Counted from the stretch's first letter, positions 52,533-61,924 are shown. The stretch is DNA of 64,000 nucleotides from Chloroflexota bacterium (GCA_023434145.1 JAEYTI010000168.1:1-64000), one strand, 5' to 3'. Numbers and translations are program-made. The notes: generated by a model from the letters alone, not told the origin.

Positions 52533-54053
52533 ATGCTCATCGATTTTAACTTCAACCAAGATGGTCTGGCTTTCACCCCTTATTGGAGGGTATGTGTCGG
52601 TGGCGGGCGCGTGGGCGAAGCCCTGCGGGCTGATTTTCAGAAGCACCTGGAATTAGTGCAGCGAGAAATGCCCTTCCAATACATTCGCATGCACGGCCTT
52701 TTCCATGAAGACATGATGGTCTACCGGGAAGAGAATGGCGAGCCCATCGTCAACTGGCAGTATGTTGACCTGGTGTATGACCACTGGCTTTCTATCGGCA
52801 TTCGGCCATTTGTAGAATTGGGTTTTATGCCCTACGATCTAGCCAGTAGCGACGAAACCGTCTTCTGGTGGCGTGGCAATATCACCCCTCCCAAAGATTG
52901 GGCGCGCTGGGAATGGTTGATTTCGCAGTTCATCCACCACATCATTGAGCGCTACGGTATAGACGAAGCGCGTAGCTGGTATTTCGAGGTGTGGAACGAG
53001 CCCAGCTTGCACGTGTTCTGGAAAAACGCCGACTTTGCCGCCTACATGGAACTCTATGAGCGCACCGCTCGCACCATCAAACGCATCGACCCCCAGCTCC
53101 GGGTAGGAGGGCCAGCCAGCCACGGCTTTGGCGAAGATCGAGGCATCCCACCGTGGGGCGAAGCGTTTCTGGCTGCCTGCGCTGAACGCAGCCTGCCGCT
53201 CGATTTCTTCTCCACCCACCCTTACCCTACCCTCTATCCGGTTGACCTGGAAGGGAAAGGTTACATGACTTGGGATGGCCCCGACCGCCTGCTGATCGAT
53301 GCGCGCGGCTGCGACCAGCTCTTGCGTGCATCCGCGTTCCCCAACGTGGAGCGCCACTACACTGAGTGGAGTTCCAGCCCCAGCCCGCGCGACCCCGTGC
53401 ACGACACAGCTTTCCTGGCCTCCTTCATCGTGGATAACAACTGGCGGGCACGCGGCTTGATGGATTCGCTTTCATTCTGGGTGGTCAGCGACATTTTTGA
53501 AGAAGGCCGTGTTGGCGATACCCCCTTCCATGGTGGTTTTGGCTTGGTCAATATCCAGGGGCTGAAAAAAGCCTCCTATCACGGCTATTGGTTCCTCTCG
53601 CGCCTGGGCGATGAAGTGGTCGTCGAAGGCGATTCGTATGTGGTTACCCGGCGCAGTGATGGCACCCTGGCTATCCTGTTGTGGAACTACTGCCACTACC
53701 GCGAAGACGCCAATGACAGCCGTTTGCTGACTGCCGCCGAACCGCAGGAGATCTACGACCTGTTCGCTATTCAACCGCCGCGCGAATTTCAGCTAAACAT
53801 CGATGGCATGGAGCAAAATGTTCGCCTGCAAATCACCCGATTTGATCGCCAGCATGGCAGCGTCTATGATGCCTGGGTAGACATGGGCGTACCAGCCCAC
53901 ATCCTCCCCGCCGACCTGGACGTGCTGCGCCGCCGCATGGAATTGGACGTTGCGGTCGAACGGATTGCCACACAGGAGGGCAGCCTTACGTGGGCTACCA
54001 CCGTTCAACCCTTTGGTGTGACGCTCATTGAGATCAGCCCTGATAAAAGATAA
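52533..54053 (+). CDS. GH39-family beta-xylosidase-like glycoside hydrolase
   Basis: A protein of 506 residues from the ATG at 52533 (AAGAGGA 6 bases upstream); the upstream open extension lacks such a site. It is cytoplasmic, with no signal peptide. Catalytic landmarks of GH39: WYFEVWNEPSLHVFW with the acid/base Glu after Asn, and HYTEWSSSPSPRD with the nucleophile Glu. IRMHGLFHEDMMVY and FFSTHPYPTLYP also match the family. The C-terminal 150 residues form a beta-rich domain. Expected action: removal of xylose (or a related sugar) from short oligosaccharides. It converges on the xylose-type transporter genes, so both serve pentose utilisation. Confidence 0.87.
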   Translation: MLIDFNFNQDGLAFTPYWRVCVGGGRVGEALRADFQKHLELVQREMPFQYIRMHGLFHEDMMVYREENGEPIVNWQYVDLVYDHWLSIGIRPFVELGFMPYDLASSDETVFWWRGNITPPKDWARWEWLISQFIHHIIERYGIDEARSWYFEVWNEPSLHVFWKNADFAAYMELYERTARTIKRIDPQLRVGGPASHGFGEDRGIPPWGEAFLAACAERSLPLDFFSTHPYPTLYPVDLEGKGYMTWDGPDRLLIDARGCDQLLRASAFPNVERHYTEWSSSPSPRDPVHDTAFLASFIVDNNWRARGLMDSLSFWVVSDIFEEGRVGDTPFHGGFGLVNIQGLKKASYHGYWFLSRLGDEVVVEGDSYVVTRRSDGTLAILLWNYCHYREDANDSRLLTAAEPQEIYDLFAIQPPREFQLNIDGMEQNVRLQITRFDRQHGSVYDAWVDMGVPAHILPADLDVLRRRMELDVAVERIATQEGSLTWATTVQPFGVTLIEISPDKR

Positions 54054-54128
54054 CATGTAACTGTTCAGCCCAAGCGGGCAAGTGTGTTTGAATCGCTCCC
54101 TTCGGGAGCCGAAAGAGAGTCAATGGTT

Positions 54129-54198
54129 GGTTTTCAAGGAGTTTTGGTATGTTGGGGGTGGTTACACTGCCCCAACGTACCAAAACTCCTTGAAAACC
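54129..54198. repeat. Long inverted repeat, 29-base arms
   Basis: The arms 54129-54157 and 54170-54198 pair over 29 positions with one G-T wobble around a 12-base loop. It lies 76 bases after the GH39 stop, between convergent genes. No T-run follows, so it is not a classical terminator. It may be a transcript-end stabiliser or a mobile-element relic. Confidence 0.6.
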
Positions 54199-54201
54199 GA
54201 G

Positions 54202-54246
54202 AAGAGCAAAGCCTGAGCGCGGAAACGGCGCTCAGGCTTTGCTCTT
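54202..54246. terminator. Bidirectional terminator overlapping the xylH-type stop codon
   Basis: Two perfect 19-base arms (54202-54220 and 54228-54246) enclose a 7-base loop. On the plus strand the hairpin ends in CTCTTTTT and would terminate the GH39 transcript. On the minus strand it contains the last codons and the stop of the permease gene at 54232 and would end the transporter operon. Overlap of stem and coding sequence is unusual. Confidence 0.7.
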
Positions 54247-55449
54247 TTTGAAGCTTACATCGAGCAGCACAGCCAGCACCAGCACCAGGCCTTTGACGAG
54301 GTACTGCACGAAGGGCTGTACGTTCAGCATTTGCAGACCGGTGGTCAGGCTTGACATAATTAGCGCGCCGATCAAGGCCCCAAAGACCGTGCCAGAACCG
54401 CCCAGGGTGGAGGTGCCACCCAAGATGGCGCTGGCGATGGCGTCTAACTCATAACCTTCACCGGCGGCGATGGTGCCGTAACCAACATAAGACGCCAATA
54501 CCACCCCAGCTACGCCTATCAAAAAGCCCATTAGGACGTAGACCATCAACAAGGTGCGTTTGATGTTGATACCAGACAGCCGAGCCGCCTCGCGATTGCC
54601 GCCGATGGCGTAGGTGTAGCGACCAAAACGGGTGTTATTGCTGACATAGGTCATCACCACGGATGCGATTGCCAGCAGCGCGACCGGCACCTGCACGCCA
54701 TTGTAGCGGTTGACCATGAACACGTACACCAGCACCAGCAGCGAAAAGAACCCGGTAATGATCAGGTCATACGAGATATTGGGCACTTCTACGCCATAAC
54801 GTCGTTTGCGCTGGCGGCTGCCGAACATATTGTAGAACAGAAAGGCGATCACCAGGATGGCGATCAGCCAGCCAACCCATGCTGGCAGATAGCCTTGGGC
54901 GATATAAGAAAAGCCCACCTGGTTAGCAGGAATGGTCTTGCCTTCGGTGCGCCACAGGATCAGCCCGCGCGCGATAAACAGGCCGCCCAGGGTGGTGATG
55001 AAGGGAGGAATACGCAGGTAGGCAATCAACAAGCCTTGCAAGGCGCCCCACAGCGTGCCAACCAGCAAGCCCATTGCCACAGAAAGCACTGCCATCAAGA
55101 TTGGGTCACTGACTGGGATGCTATCAACCCAGAAGCGGGCTTGCAGAAAAGCGACCATTACCGATACAAAGCCAGCGGCCTTGCCAACCGAAAGATCAAT
55201 GCCGCCCGTCACAATCACCAGCACCATGCCGATCGCCAGGAAGGAGGTAACCGTCATCTGGCGAAAAAGATTGGAAAAGTTCTGCGGTGAAATAAAAGCG
55301 CCCTTGGTGAGGACTGCAAAAAGTATCCAAATGCCTACCAGTGCCAGGATAATTGTGTATGTTTGCAGGTTCTGGCGAAACCGTTTTGAAATAACATCCA
55401 TCAGGCCGGTTCCAGGTCCCGTTATATTTGTTTCGTTCGTAACAGCCAT
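54232..55449 (-). CDS. xylH: Xylose-type sugar ABC transporter permease
   Basis: A protein of 405 residues with about ten hydrophobic segments. It carries the BPD_transp_2 landmarks of sugar permeases: FLAIGMVLVIVTGGIDLSVGK, FITTLGGLFIARGLILW, YAIGGNREAARLSGINIKR and AIASAILGGTSTLGGSGTV. The length and internal insertion (about residues 200-250, FYNMFGSRQRKRRYGVEV) fit the XylH/GguB subgroup rather than RbsC. It forms the membrane channel for the binding protein and ATPase encoded upstream. The start is 40 bases after the ATPase stop. The sugar is probably xylose or another pentose, judged from the neighbouring xylosidase and XylR-type operator. Confidence 0.88.
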   Translation of the reverse strand: MAVTNETNITGPGTGLMDVISKRFRQNLQTYTIILALVGIWILFAVLTKGAFISPQNFSNLFRQMTVTSFLAIGMVLVIVTGGIDLSVGKAAGFVSVMVAFLQARFWVDSIPVSDPILMAVLSVAMGLLVGTLWGALQGLLIAYLRIPPFITTLGGLFIARGLILWRTEGKTIPANQVGFSYIAQGYLPAWVGWLIAILVIAFLFYNMFGSRQRKRRYGVEVPNISYDLIITGFFSLLVLVYVFMVNRYNGVQVPVALLAIASVVMTYVSNNTRFGRYTYAIGGNREAARLSGINIKRTLLMVYVLMGFLIGVAGVVLASYVGYGTIAAGEGYELDAIASAILGGTSTLGGSGTVFGALIGALIMSSLTTGLQMLNVQPFVQYLVKGLVLVLAVLLDVSFKKSKA

Positions 55450-55489
55450 CTCATCCTCCGAAACTTAGATTCCAATGAACAAACCGCAA

Positions 55490-57016
55490 TCAGTCTACAC
55501 CGGTTGCAAGCTTCATGATATTTTCCTGGGTGGCTTCGGCATGCTCCAGGATCGGGCTGGACCGGCCTTCACACATCACCATGATGCGGTCGCTCATCCC
55601 CATCACTTCTTCTAGATCACTGGAGATCATAATAATCGCCACGCCCTGTTCCGTCAGCTCATTCATCAGCTTGTAGATCTCATATTTCGCGCCCACATCC
55701 ACCCCGCGCGTGGGGTCATCCAGAATGAGCAGTGCAGGCTTCGAAAGCAGCCATTTGGCAATAACTACTTTTTGCTGGTTGCCGCCGGAAAGGGTTTCAC
55801 TGGCAACCTCGAGATTGGGTGCTTTAATAGCCAGGTTTTTCGCCTGCTGGCTGGCCGCGACCATTTCCTCATCACCATTGATGCGGAAGAATGAGGCAAA
55901 TTTATCGAGGTTGGGCAGCGAGATATTTTTCAGGATCGATTCCATCAATATCAAGCCCTGGCGTTTGCGGTCTTCGGGCACCAGGCTGATACCATACTGC
56001 ATGGCATCACGCGCGCTGTTGATCTGCAGTTCCTGGCCCTTCAGTCGGATTTTGCCGCGCGTCACTCTGCCATATTCACCGAAGATGGTAGTGACCAGCT
56101 CGGTGCGCCCCGCGCCCATTAACCCGGCAATTCCCAAAATTTCGCCCTGGCGGACGTTAAAACTCACCCCTTTTAAGACCATCCGATTCGAGTCATTCGG
56201 GTCTTGGGCGTGAAGGTCTTCCACTTCAAAAACCACCTGGCCGGGCTTTCGGTTTCCCGTGGGGAAACGTTCTTTCATTTCGCGCCCAACCATATAACCC
56301 ACCAGCTGCTGTTGCGTAAACTCCTGTGTGGGACGCGTGATAACGGTTTTGCCGTCACGCAGCACGGTGATCGAGTCGGTGATGCTGAAAAACTCATTCA
56401 GCTTGTGGGTAATATAAATACAGGTCACCCCATGACTCTTGAGGGTGCGCAGAATTTCCATCAGCCCGGCAATTTCGGCCTCTGCCAGGGCGCTGGTAGG
56501 CTCGTCCAAAATCAGGATCTTGGCGTTTTCTGAAAGCGCTTTGGCAATTTCGACCATCTGCATCTTGCCAACACCCAGATCTTTCACCGGTACTTGTGGC
56601 TCCACGTCTAAATGGTATTTTTGCAGTATTTCGCGGGTTTCGGAATAGAGTTTGTTCCAGTTGATAGCGCCGTTTTCGGTGGGCTCTTTCCCCAGAAAAA
56701 CATTTTCTCCAACGTTCATATTCGGAACCAACGTCAGTTCCTGGTATACAATGGCGATGCCCTCTTTAATGGCCTGTTGGATCGAGCCTTCGCCCAGTTT
56801 CAACTCTTCGCCATCATATAGGATCGAACCATCGTAAGTGCCATGCGGATAAACGCCTGAGAGAATTTTCATCAGGGTTGATTTTCCCGCGCCATTTTCG
56901 CCGCACAGACCGTGTATTTCTCCCCGCCGGATCTGCATCGATACATCGCTGAGCGCAGTGACGCCGGGAAATTGCTTTGTGACGTTTCGAATATCTAGAA
57001 TGATATCGTCGCTCAC
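55490..57016 (-). CDS. xylG: Xylose-type sugar ABC transporter ATPase (double domain)
   Basis: A protein of 508 residues with two ABC cassettes, as in XylG/RbsA/MglA. Cassette 1: GLCGENGAGKSTLMKIL, LGVGKMQMVEIAKAL (signature-like), ILILDEPTSAL. Cassette 2: GIAGLMGAGRTELVTTIFG (the degenerate Walker A typical of the second half), LSGGNQQKVVIAKWL, LLILDDPTRGVDVGAK. It drives sugar uptake with the XylH-type permease. It is separated from the binding-protein gene by 328 bases containing two hairpins, so expression of the two halves of the operon may differ. Confidence 0.9.
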   Translation of the reverse strand: MSDDIILDIRNVTKQFPGVTALSDVSMQIRRGEIHGLCGENGAGKSTLMKILSGVYPHGTYDGSILYDGEELKLGEGSIQQAIKEGIAIVYQELTLVPNMNVGENVFLGKEPTENGAINWNKLYSETREILQKYHLDVEPQVPVKDLGVGKMQMVEIAKALSENAKILILDEPTSALAEAEIAGLMEILRTLKSHGVTCIYITHKLNEFFSITDSITVLRDGKTVITRPTQEFTQQQLVGYMVGREMKERFPTGNRKPGQVVFEVEDLHAQDPNDSNRMVLKGVSFNVRQGEILGIAGLMGAGRTELVTTIFGEYGRVTRGKIRLKGQELQINSARDAMQYGISLVPEDRKRQGLILMESILKNISLPNLDKFASFFRINGDEEMVAASQQAKNLAIKAPNLEVASETLSGGNQQKVVIAKWLLSKPALLILDDPTRGVDVGAKYEIYKLMNELTEQGVAIIMISSDLEEVMGMSDRIMVMCEGRSSPILEHAEATQENIMKLATGVD

Positions 57017-57344
57017 GAAACTCTCCTTATTTCATCCCACCAGACGGGTGCCGCAAAAGCTCATTGTCCATCGTTCATTGGGTCATAGCAGCCTGGCCGC
57101 GCCAGGTAATTCGCCGAAAGTATCTTAACAAAGGAAGTATTACACCCGGCGAATTACTAGGGGAAAACGCCTGGATGTAGTAGGCTGTTTGTAAAGGCAC
57201 TTCTGGCGTTTTACTTAGCTAAACGAACGAAATACCAAAACAGGGCGCAATCGTTTGGATACTGAATTTTACCTGAGAAAAGCAGCGCCGGGCCCCGGCT
57301 CTCGTCAATACTTCAGAGAGCCGGGGCACAATCAGAACTGCAGA
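57017..57344 (-). promoter_or_regulatory. Long xylF-xylG intercistronic region with two inverted repeats
   Basis: No gene is seen. A perfect 12-bp hairpin (57292-57303 and 57316-57327) follows the binding-protein gene directly, and a second perfect 11-bp repeat (57106-57116 and 57147-57157, 30-base spacer) lies nearer the ATPase gene. The first fits an attenuator or mRNA-stabilising hairpin that lets the binding protein be made in excess. The second could be an operator or part of a second promoter region. Confidence 0.5.
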
Positions 57345-58478
57345 TTACGGCTTGGCCGGTTTCTGGTCAGCCGGGATATCGCGATAGACATCATCGTACG
57401 CCTGGAATTCGCTCTTGACAACCAGATCGTACACGTTGTCTTTGTTGACCTGCTGAACCTCGAGGAACAAGCACGGCACTTCGCCGGTCTTGGCGGGATC
57501 ATTGGTCAGTTCGGCCATGGTGTAGCTTTTCAGCCCGCTCACGCTCTGGCCCTTCAGCAGCTTGTCGAGGGTATCGACGGCCAGCGGGGAGAGGTTGCGG
57601 ATATCTTTGAGGATGGAAACAGTCAGCTCGCCCTTGACGATGCTGTTGCAGCCATCCGCGGTCGCGTCCTGACCAGAGATCGGAACGGTGCCAGCCAATC
57701 CCTGGGCTTTCATCGCCTGCAGAGCGCCGAGGCCGGTGCCGTCATTCGAAGCCACAACGGCGTCGATGTCGTTACCGGCGGCGGTGAGGATGTTTTCCAT
57801 CATCTTGAGGGCATTCGCAGCATCCCAGTTGTCGACCCACTGGTCAGCAACAACTTCGAGCTTGTCCGCGTATTTGTCAAGGATCTCATCCTGGCCCTTG
57901 CGGAAGAGGATGGCGTTGTTGTCGGTGGGAGAGCCGCCCAATTTCACCAGGCGAACTTTGCCTTTGGAAGCCACGTCCCAATTCTCAATGTCGATGGCTT
58001 TCATCACACCATCGGCCTGCTGGCGGCCTACTTCAACGTTGTTGAAGGACAGGTACGCAGCGATCTTGGGAGATTTGATCAGGCGGTCATAAGCAATCAC
58101 CATCACACCAGCATCCGCAGCTTTGTCAACCGAGGTCACAATCGCGTCGCCATCTTCCGCGATCACGATCAGGCCTTTAACGCCCTGGCTGACCATATTG
58201 TCGATCTGGTCGTTCTGGGCTTTCACATCGTGGTTGGCTTCCTGGGATAAAACTTCGTAACCCTTTTCTTCCAGCAGCCTGCGGAGCAGCACTTCTTCGT
58301 TCTTCCAGCGCTCGGTGGCAAAATCGGAGAACGAAAGGCCAATTTTGATCTTTTCATTACTGGCGGCGGGCGCATTGGTCGGCGCAACGGCGGTCGGAGC
58401 AGCGCAGCCGTAGAGCATGCTCGCAATGACAATCAAACCGATCAGTAACTTCGCAATATGAAACATCTTCCCTTTCAT
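57345..58478 (-). CDS. xylF: Xylose-type sugar-binding lipoprotein
   Basis: A protein of 377 residues. The N-terminus is a lipoprotein signal (LLIGLIVIASMLYGCAAP; lipobox Cys about 25), followed by a Pro/Ala/Thr-rich linker. The mature part is a periplasmic-binding-protein type 1 fold: KIGLSFSDFATERWKNEEVLL, DNMVSQGVKGLIVIAEDG, VMVIAYDRLIKSP, VASNDGTGLGALQAMKAQG and VPISGQDATADGCNSIVKG. These match the XylF branch closely. GGAGG lies 9 bases before the ATG. It is the first gene of the transporter operon, with the ROK regulator immediately upstream in the same orientation. Confidence 0.92.
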   Translation of the reverse strand: MKGKMFHIAKLLIGLIVIASMLYGCAAPTAVAPTNAPAASNEKIKIGLSFSDFATERWKNEEVLLRRLLEEKGYEVLSQEANHDVKAQNDQIDNMVSQGVKGLIVIAEDGDAIVTSVDKAADAGVMVIAYDRLIKSPKIAAYLSFNNVEVGRQQADGVMKAIDIENWDVASKGKVRLVKLGGSPTDNNAILFRKGQDEILDKYADKLEVVADQWVDNWDAANALKMMENILTAAGNDIDAVVASNDGTGLGALQAMKAQGLAGTVPISGQDATADGCNSIVKGELTVSILKDIRNLSPLAVDTLDKLLKGQSVSGLKSYTMAELTNDPAKTGEVPCLFLEVQQVNKDNVYDLVVKSEFQAYDDVYRDIPADQKPAKP

Positions 58479-58612
58479 CGTTCATTTCCTCCAAACAAAA
58501 CATTTGCTGTAGATTTGAGATGGCAATTGGTTCATTGCAGAATAGGCAGAAATTGATTTCTATGGCACCTCCTATCGTGACTTCGTTTGATGCAGCACAG
58601 AACGGGCGGTTT

Positions 58613-59863
58613 CTATTCCCCCAGGCCTGTAGAAGTCACTGGTTCAAGTGAACTGAGTGGCTCACGCCAGATGTTATCTAGCACCAGCGCAATGGCGCCC
58701 AACAAACAAGCATCCTCGCCCTGAAGCGAAGCTTCAATGCGGGTTAGCTCGCGCAACGGATGCAAGACGTTGGTCTGCAAAGCAGCCTCAATGACTGGGA
58801 TTAGCCACGGATTAATCGGAGAGATTGCGCCGCCCAATACCACAAGTTCCGGGTTAAAGAGGTTCACCAGGTTCGAAATTCCGGCGGCATAGTGTCGTCC
58901 ATGCGCCTCGATCGCACGCATCACCATCGCATCCTGTTTTTGGGCGGCTTCCACCACCGCACTTAGCGTAACTTTATCGCCGCCGGGCAGGGCGGAGATC
59001 AAGCTTTTCTCACCATTTTCCAAGCGAGTAGTGATATCGGCCAAGAGATTCGCCGGGCGCACAAAGGTTTCCCAACAGCCCACCCGCCCGCAGCCGCACA
59101 GTGGTCCGTCCTGGTATAAGGCCATATGCCCAATTTCACCTGCAAAGCCATTGGCGCCGCGGAAAAGCTGTCCATCGATCATAATTCCGCCACCCAGGCC
59201 AAACCCGCTCTTCAAATACAGGAAGTTCTTGATATTATGGGCAGCGCCGTAAAAATATTCTCCCAGGCAAGCGCAGTTGGCTTCATTTTCAACAAAAACT
59301 GGCAGGCCAAAGCGCTGCAGCCACAGCTCGCGCAAGGGCAGGTCAGTCCATTGCAGATTAGGCCCATAGACGAGTTTGCCCTGCGGCGTGTCGACCAGCC
59401 CCGGCACCCCTACACCAATGCCCAGCGGGCGCAGGCCAAGCTGAATACCAACCTCGACGGCCTGGCTGATCAGGTTTTCTGCCCGCACCAGAATGGAGCT
59501 GCGATCTTCACGTGGGTCGCTGTCCTGCCGGTCTCGCCACAGCACTTCACTAATAAAGTTTGTCACAACGACGGTGATAAAATCGACCCCCAGTTCCATG
59601 CCAACCGCAAAGCCGCCGCTCGGGTTGAACTGGAGAAGGGTTCCGGGCCGGCCAACTTTGGGATCATGCCGGATGGTGGTTTCATGAACAAACCCCAGAT
59701 CAATCAATCGATCTATGATCAGCGAAACGGTGCTGCGCGTCAGCCCGGTCTGCGTTGCCAGGTCTGAACGGGAGAGAGGGGCGTTCAAGCGAATACGATC
59801 CATAATGATGGATGTATTCATCTCGCGCACCAGCGATTGGTTAGCCGCCTTTGGTAGTTTCAT
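58613..59863 (-). CDS. ROK-family transcriptional repressor (XylR-like)
   Basis: A protein of 416 residues. Residues 1-75 are a winged helix-turn-helix (NAPLSRSDLATQTGLTRSTVSLIIDRLIDLG). The remainder is the ROK sugar-kinase-like fold: GVGVPGLVDTPQGKLVYGPNL, NEANCACLGEYFYG, GLGGGIMIDGQLFRGANG and the zinc-binding GHMALYQDGPLCGCGRVGCWE. In Firmicutes and Thermotogae XylR proteins of this type repress xylose genes until sugar binds. An operator closely resembling the XylR consensus lies 24-44 bases upstream of its ATG, so it probably autoregulates and, by read-through or further sites, controls xylFGH. Confidence 0.9.
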   Translation of the reverse strand: MKLPKAANQSLVREMNTSIIMDRIRLNAPLSRSDLATQTGLTRSTVSLIIDRLIDLGFVHETTIRHDPKVGRPGTLLQFNPSGGFAVGMELGVDFITVVVTNFISEVLWRDRQDSDPREDRSSILVRAENLISQAVEVGIQLGLRPLGIGVGVPGLVDTPQGKLVYGPNLQWTDLPLRELWLQRFGLPVFVENEANCACLGEYFYGAAHNIKNFLYLKSGFGLGGGIMIDGQLFRGANGFAGEIGHMALYQDGPLCGCGRVGCWETFVRPANLLADITTRLENGEKSLISALPGGDKVTLSAVVEAAQKQDAMVMRAIEAHGRHYAAGISNLVNLFNPELVVLGGAISPINPWLIPVIEAALQTNVLHPLRELTRIEASLQGEDACLLGAIALVLDNIWREPLSSLEPVTSTGLGE

Positions 59864-59886
59864 TGTGGTGCTTTTTCGGGAGAATT

Positions 59887-59907
59887 AGTTTGTCAATAAA
59901 ACAAACT
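59887..59907. promoter_or_regulatory. XylR/ROK-type operator
   Basis: AGTTTGT at 59887-59893 and its exact reverse complement ACAAACT at 59901-59907, 7 bases apart, in the context TTAGTTTGT-N7-ACAAACTTA. This matches the known shape of XylR operators in Bacillus (TTAGTTTGT...ACAAACTAA). It lies just upstream of the ROK regulator gene, in very AT-rich sequence likely to include its promoter. Confidence 0.75.
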
Positions 59908-60163
59908 TAATAAAATTATAGGCCATTCCCGGCCTTTGTCAACAATTAGTTTCCTTTTTTTCATTTTTTAGTACGCCAAACAGCGTAACGGTATAACTTC
60001 CAGCCCGCAGCAGCCAGTACAATTGTTCTTAATCCTTTCAGTGGCAGTTACGAAGAGCATTTCCGATAATCCGGCGTGCTCCCCAAAATTCAAAATCTTC
60101 GAACAAAAATGAGGACACTGCGGAGACTGCATCCACAATAGCATACGCACAAGCAAAACATTT

Positions 60164-60214
60164 ATAAAAGGTCAGCCGTGGTTTTTGCTGCAGAAACCAC
60201 GGCTGACCTTTTAT
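60164..60214 (-). terminator. Strong hairpin terminator of the secreted hydrolase gene
   Basis: Perfect 21-base arms (60164-60184 and 60194-60214) around a 9-base loop, starting 10 bases after the stop of the minus-strand gene at 60225. The arm edges are A/T-rich and supply a weak T-tract. It ends the 60225-61838 transcript before the ROK gene. Confidence 0.75.
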
Positions 60215-60224
60215 CGTCGCGCTG

Positions 60225-61838
60225 CTATGGTAGTACCGGTGTAAGAAAAACCGGAGCACCGGTGAGTGAGACAGAACCATTGCTGATCACTTGGGTGGTT
60301 CCATCCCAGGCGACAACCTGATACTTCCCACCCCCCGGCATTTGGAAGGTGGCGCTGGCGGCCTCGCTGCGGTCGGCAGTGGTTTTCGCCCATAAGACAT
60401 ACCGCAGATCACTACCTTTGCGGAACACTCCCCCATCGACCGTGCTGGGCAGTTGCAGCGCATGGGTGGCCGGGGCATCATACCGCCAGCCGTACAGCTC
60501 TTGGAAGGTGGTGCGGTTGGCAATGCCCTGCTGGGTGATCTTTTGCGTCCAGGGCGCATCGCGTTTGAGCGTTTCATAAAAGCCCATCAGTTCGTATGGG
60601 CCAGCGGTTGGGTCATCGTAGCTTTTCCCTTCTCCGGTGGCAAACCAATAGAGCTGGCTCACGTCCAACTGCTGCGCCTTCACCAGTGCCTTGATGGTGA
60701 AGTTGCGCTGAACCTCGATCCCACCCAGCGTTTCACCGATCTGTTTGCGCGCCACGTTGATCTCGGTCAAAATAAAAACCTTGCGAGGATACGACGATCC
60801 ATCATAGCCATGCTTTTCCAAAACAGCCTCATGTCCCTGCTTCGCATCTAGCAGCACTTGCACGGCTCTGTCACTGTGGCGGTCGGGCACCCATTGCTTG
60901 CCGTTCCAGTAGCGGGCGCCATACTGGGGATAGAGATGAAAACTGAGCGCATCAAAATATGCGCCGCCAGTCAGTGGGTACGCTGCGGTCACCTTGCCCT
61001 GGTCGGGGTTGTCGGTATAGCGCAGCAGCGCATCTAAAAAAGACGGGTAGCCCAGCCCACCGGGCGTCACATAGGCATCCGGGTCATAGCGTTTGACTAC
61101 GGCGTAGGCAATGCGCAGCAGCCGAATGTATTGATAGACTGGCGCGCACAGATTGGGCAGGTCCTTAGGCTGCGGCGGGTTATCCCACCAGCTGCCAGCG
61201 GTTCCAGGGCTGACCCAACCATAGGAAGAGGAGGTATAGTCAGGCTCGTTGATGATTTCGTAAAAGCGAATATAGGGGCCGTAGGTATTGACGATGGTCC
61301 AGACATACAGCGCAAAGCGGTTGGCGTCATTGACCGGCGTGCCATTTTCGCCATTGTCCCAGATCGGTTCATACATACCCTGCCAGAGCTTGCTCTGGTA
61401 GCCATCAAAGGAGGCTGTTTCTCGCCATTCTGCACGCGGGGTTTGCAGAAAGGTGGTGATCTCTTGAAACCCCATCGTGCTCGTTATGTTCTGAAATACT
61501 GAAAGGCGTATGCCTGCGCCCCACTGAGCAATAAACGAATCGGGCAGCGTGTTGCGTGTTGTCCGGCAGCCGGCGTTGTAGCACAACTGGTAAATTTTTG
61601 TATCGTCCCAACCATTGCCGTAGGAGCCAGGGTTTAATCCATACTGAAACAGGCTGGTATACGGCCTAACGTAGTCATTGGCCGTGGTTTCTGCCCCTAG
61701 ATTTTTAAAAATGATCGGGAGATACACAATTTGCTGTCCAGCAGTGCCTTGACTGGCAGCAACTGGCGAATGCTGAATAGATTGCAGCATCATGGACACC
61801 AACAGCAACAGGCAGAGGAAAGCGGGTACACGTTTCAT
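60225..61838 (-). CDS. Secreted GH39/clan-A-like glycoside hydrolase
   Basis: A protein of 537 residues from the ATG at 61838 (GAGGA upstream). The N-terminus is a signal peptide (MKRVPAFLCLLLLVSMMLQS, cleavage probably near PVAAS), followed by a short IVYLPIIFKN segment often seen in exported Chloroflexota proteins. The catalytic (beta/alpha)8 core carries FYEIINEPDYTSS (acid/base Glu) and KVFILTEINVARKQ (nucleophile Glu). In between come ALSFHLYPQYGARYW and TPGGLGYPSFLDAL. The last 90 residues are a small beta-sandwich. It probably cleaves a xylan- or pectin-type polysaccharide outside the cell, feeding the transporter next door; the exact family is uncertain. Confidence 0.75.
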   Translation of the reverse strand: MKRVPAFLCLLLLVSMMLQSIQHSPVAASQGTAGQQIVYLPIIFKNLGAETTANDYVRPYTSLFQYGLNPGSYGNGWDDTKIYQLCYNAGCRTTRNTLPDSFIAQWGAGIRLSVFQNITSTMGFQEITTFLQTPRAEWRETASFDGYQSKLWQGMYEPIWDNGENGTPVNDANRFALYVWTIVNTYGPYIRFYEIINEPDYTSSSYGWVSPGTAGSWWDNPPQPKDLPNLCAPVYQYIRLLRIAYAVVKRYDPDAYVTPGGLGYPSFLDALLRYTDNPDQGKVTAAYPLTGGAYFDALSFHLYPQYGARYWNGKQWVPDRHSDRAVQVLLDAKQGHEAVLEKHGYDGSSYPRKVFILTEINVARKQIGETLGGIEVQRNFTIKALVKAQQLDVSQLYWFATGEGKSYDDPTAGPYELMGFYETLKRDAPWTQKITQQGIANRTTFQELYGWRYDAPATHALQLPSTVDGGVFRKGSDLRYVLWAKTTADRSEAASATFQMPGGGKYQVVAWDGTTQVISNGSVSLTGAPVFLTPVLP

Positions 61839-61924
61839 TAATGAAATCCTCAAGCGCCGAAAGTTGTCTGGACCAAAAGTAGGGTACCTAAACAAAGTAT
61901 AACATTCCATGCTTCTATGGGGCC

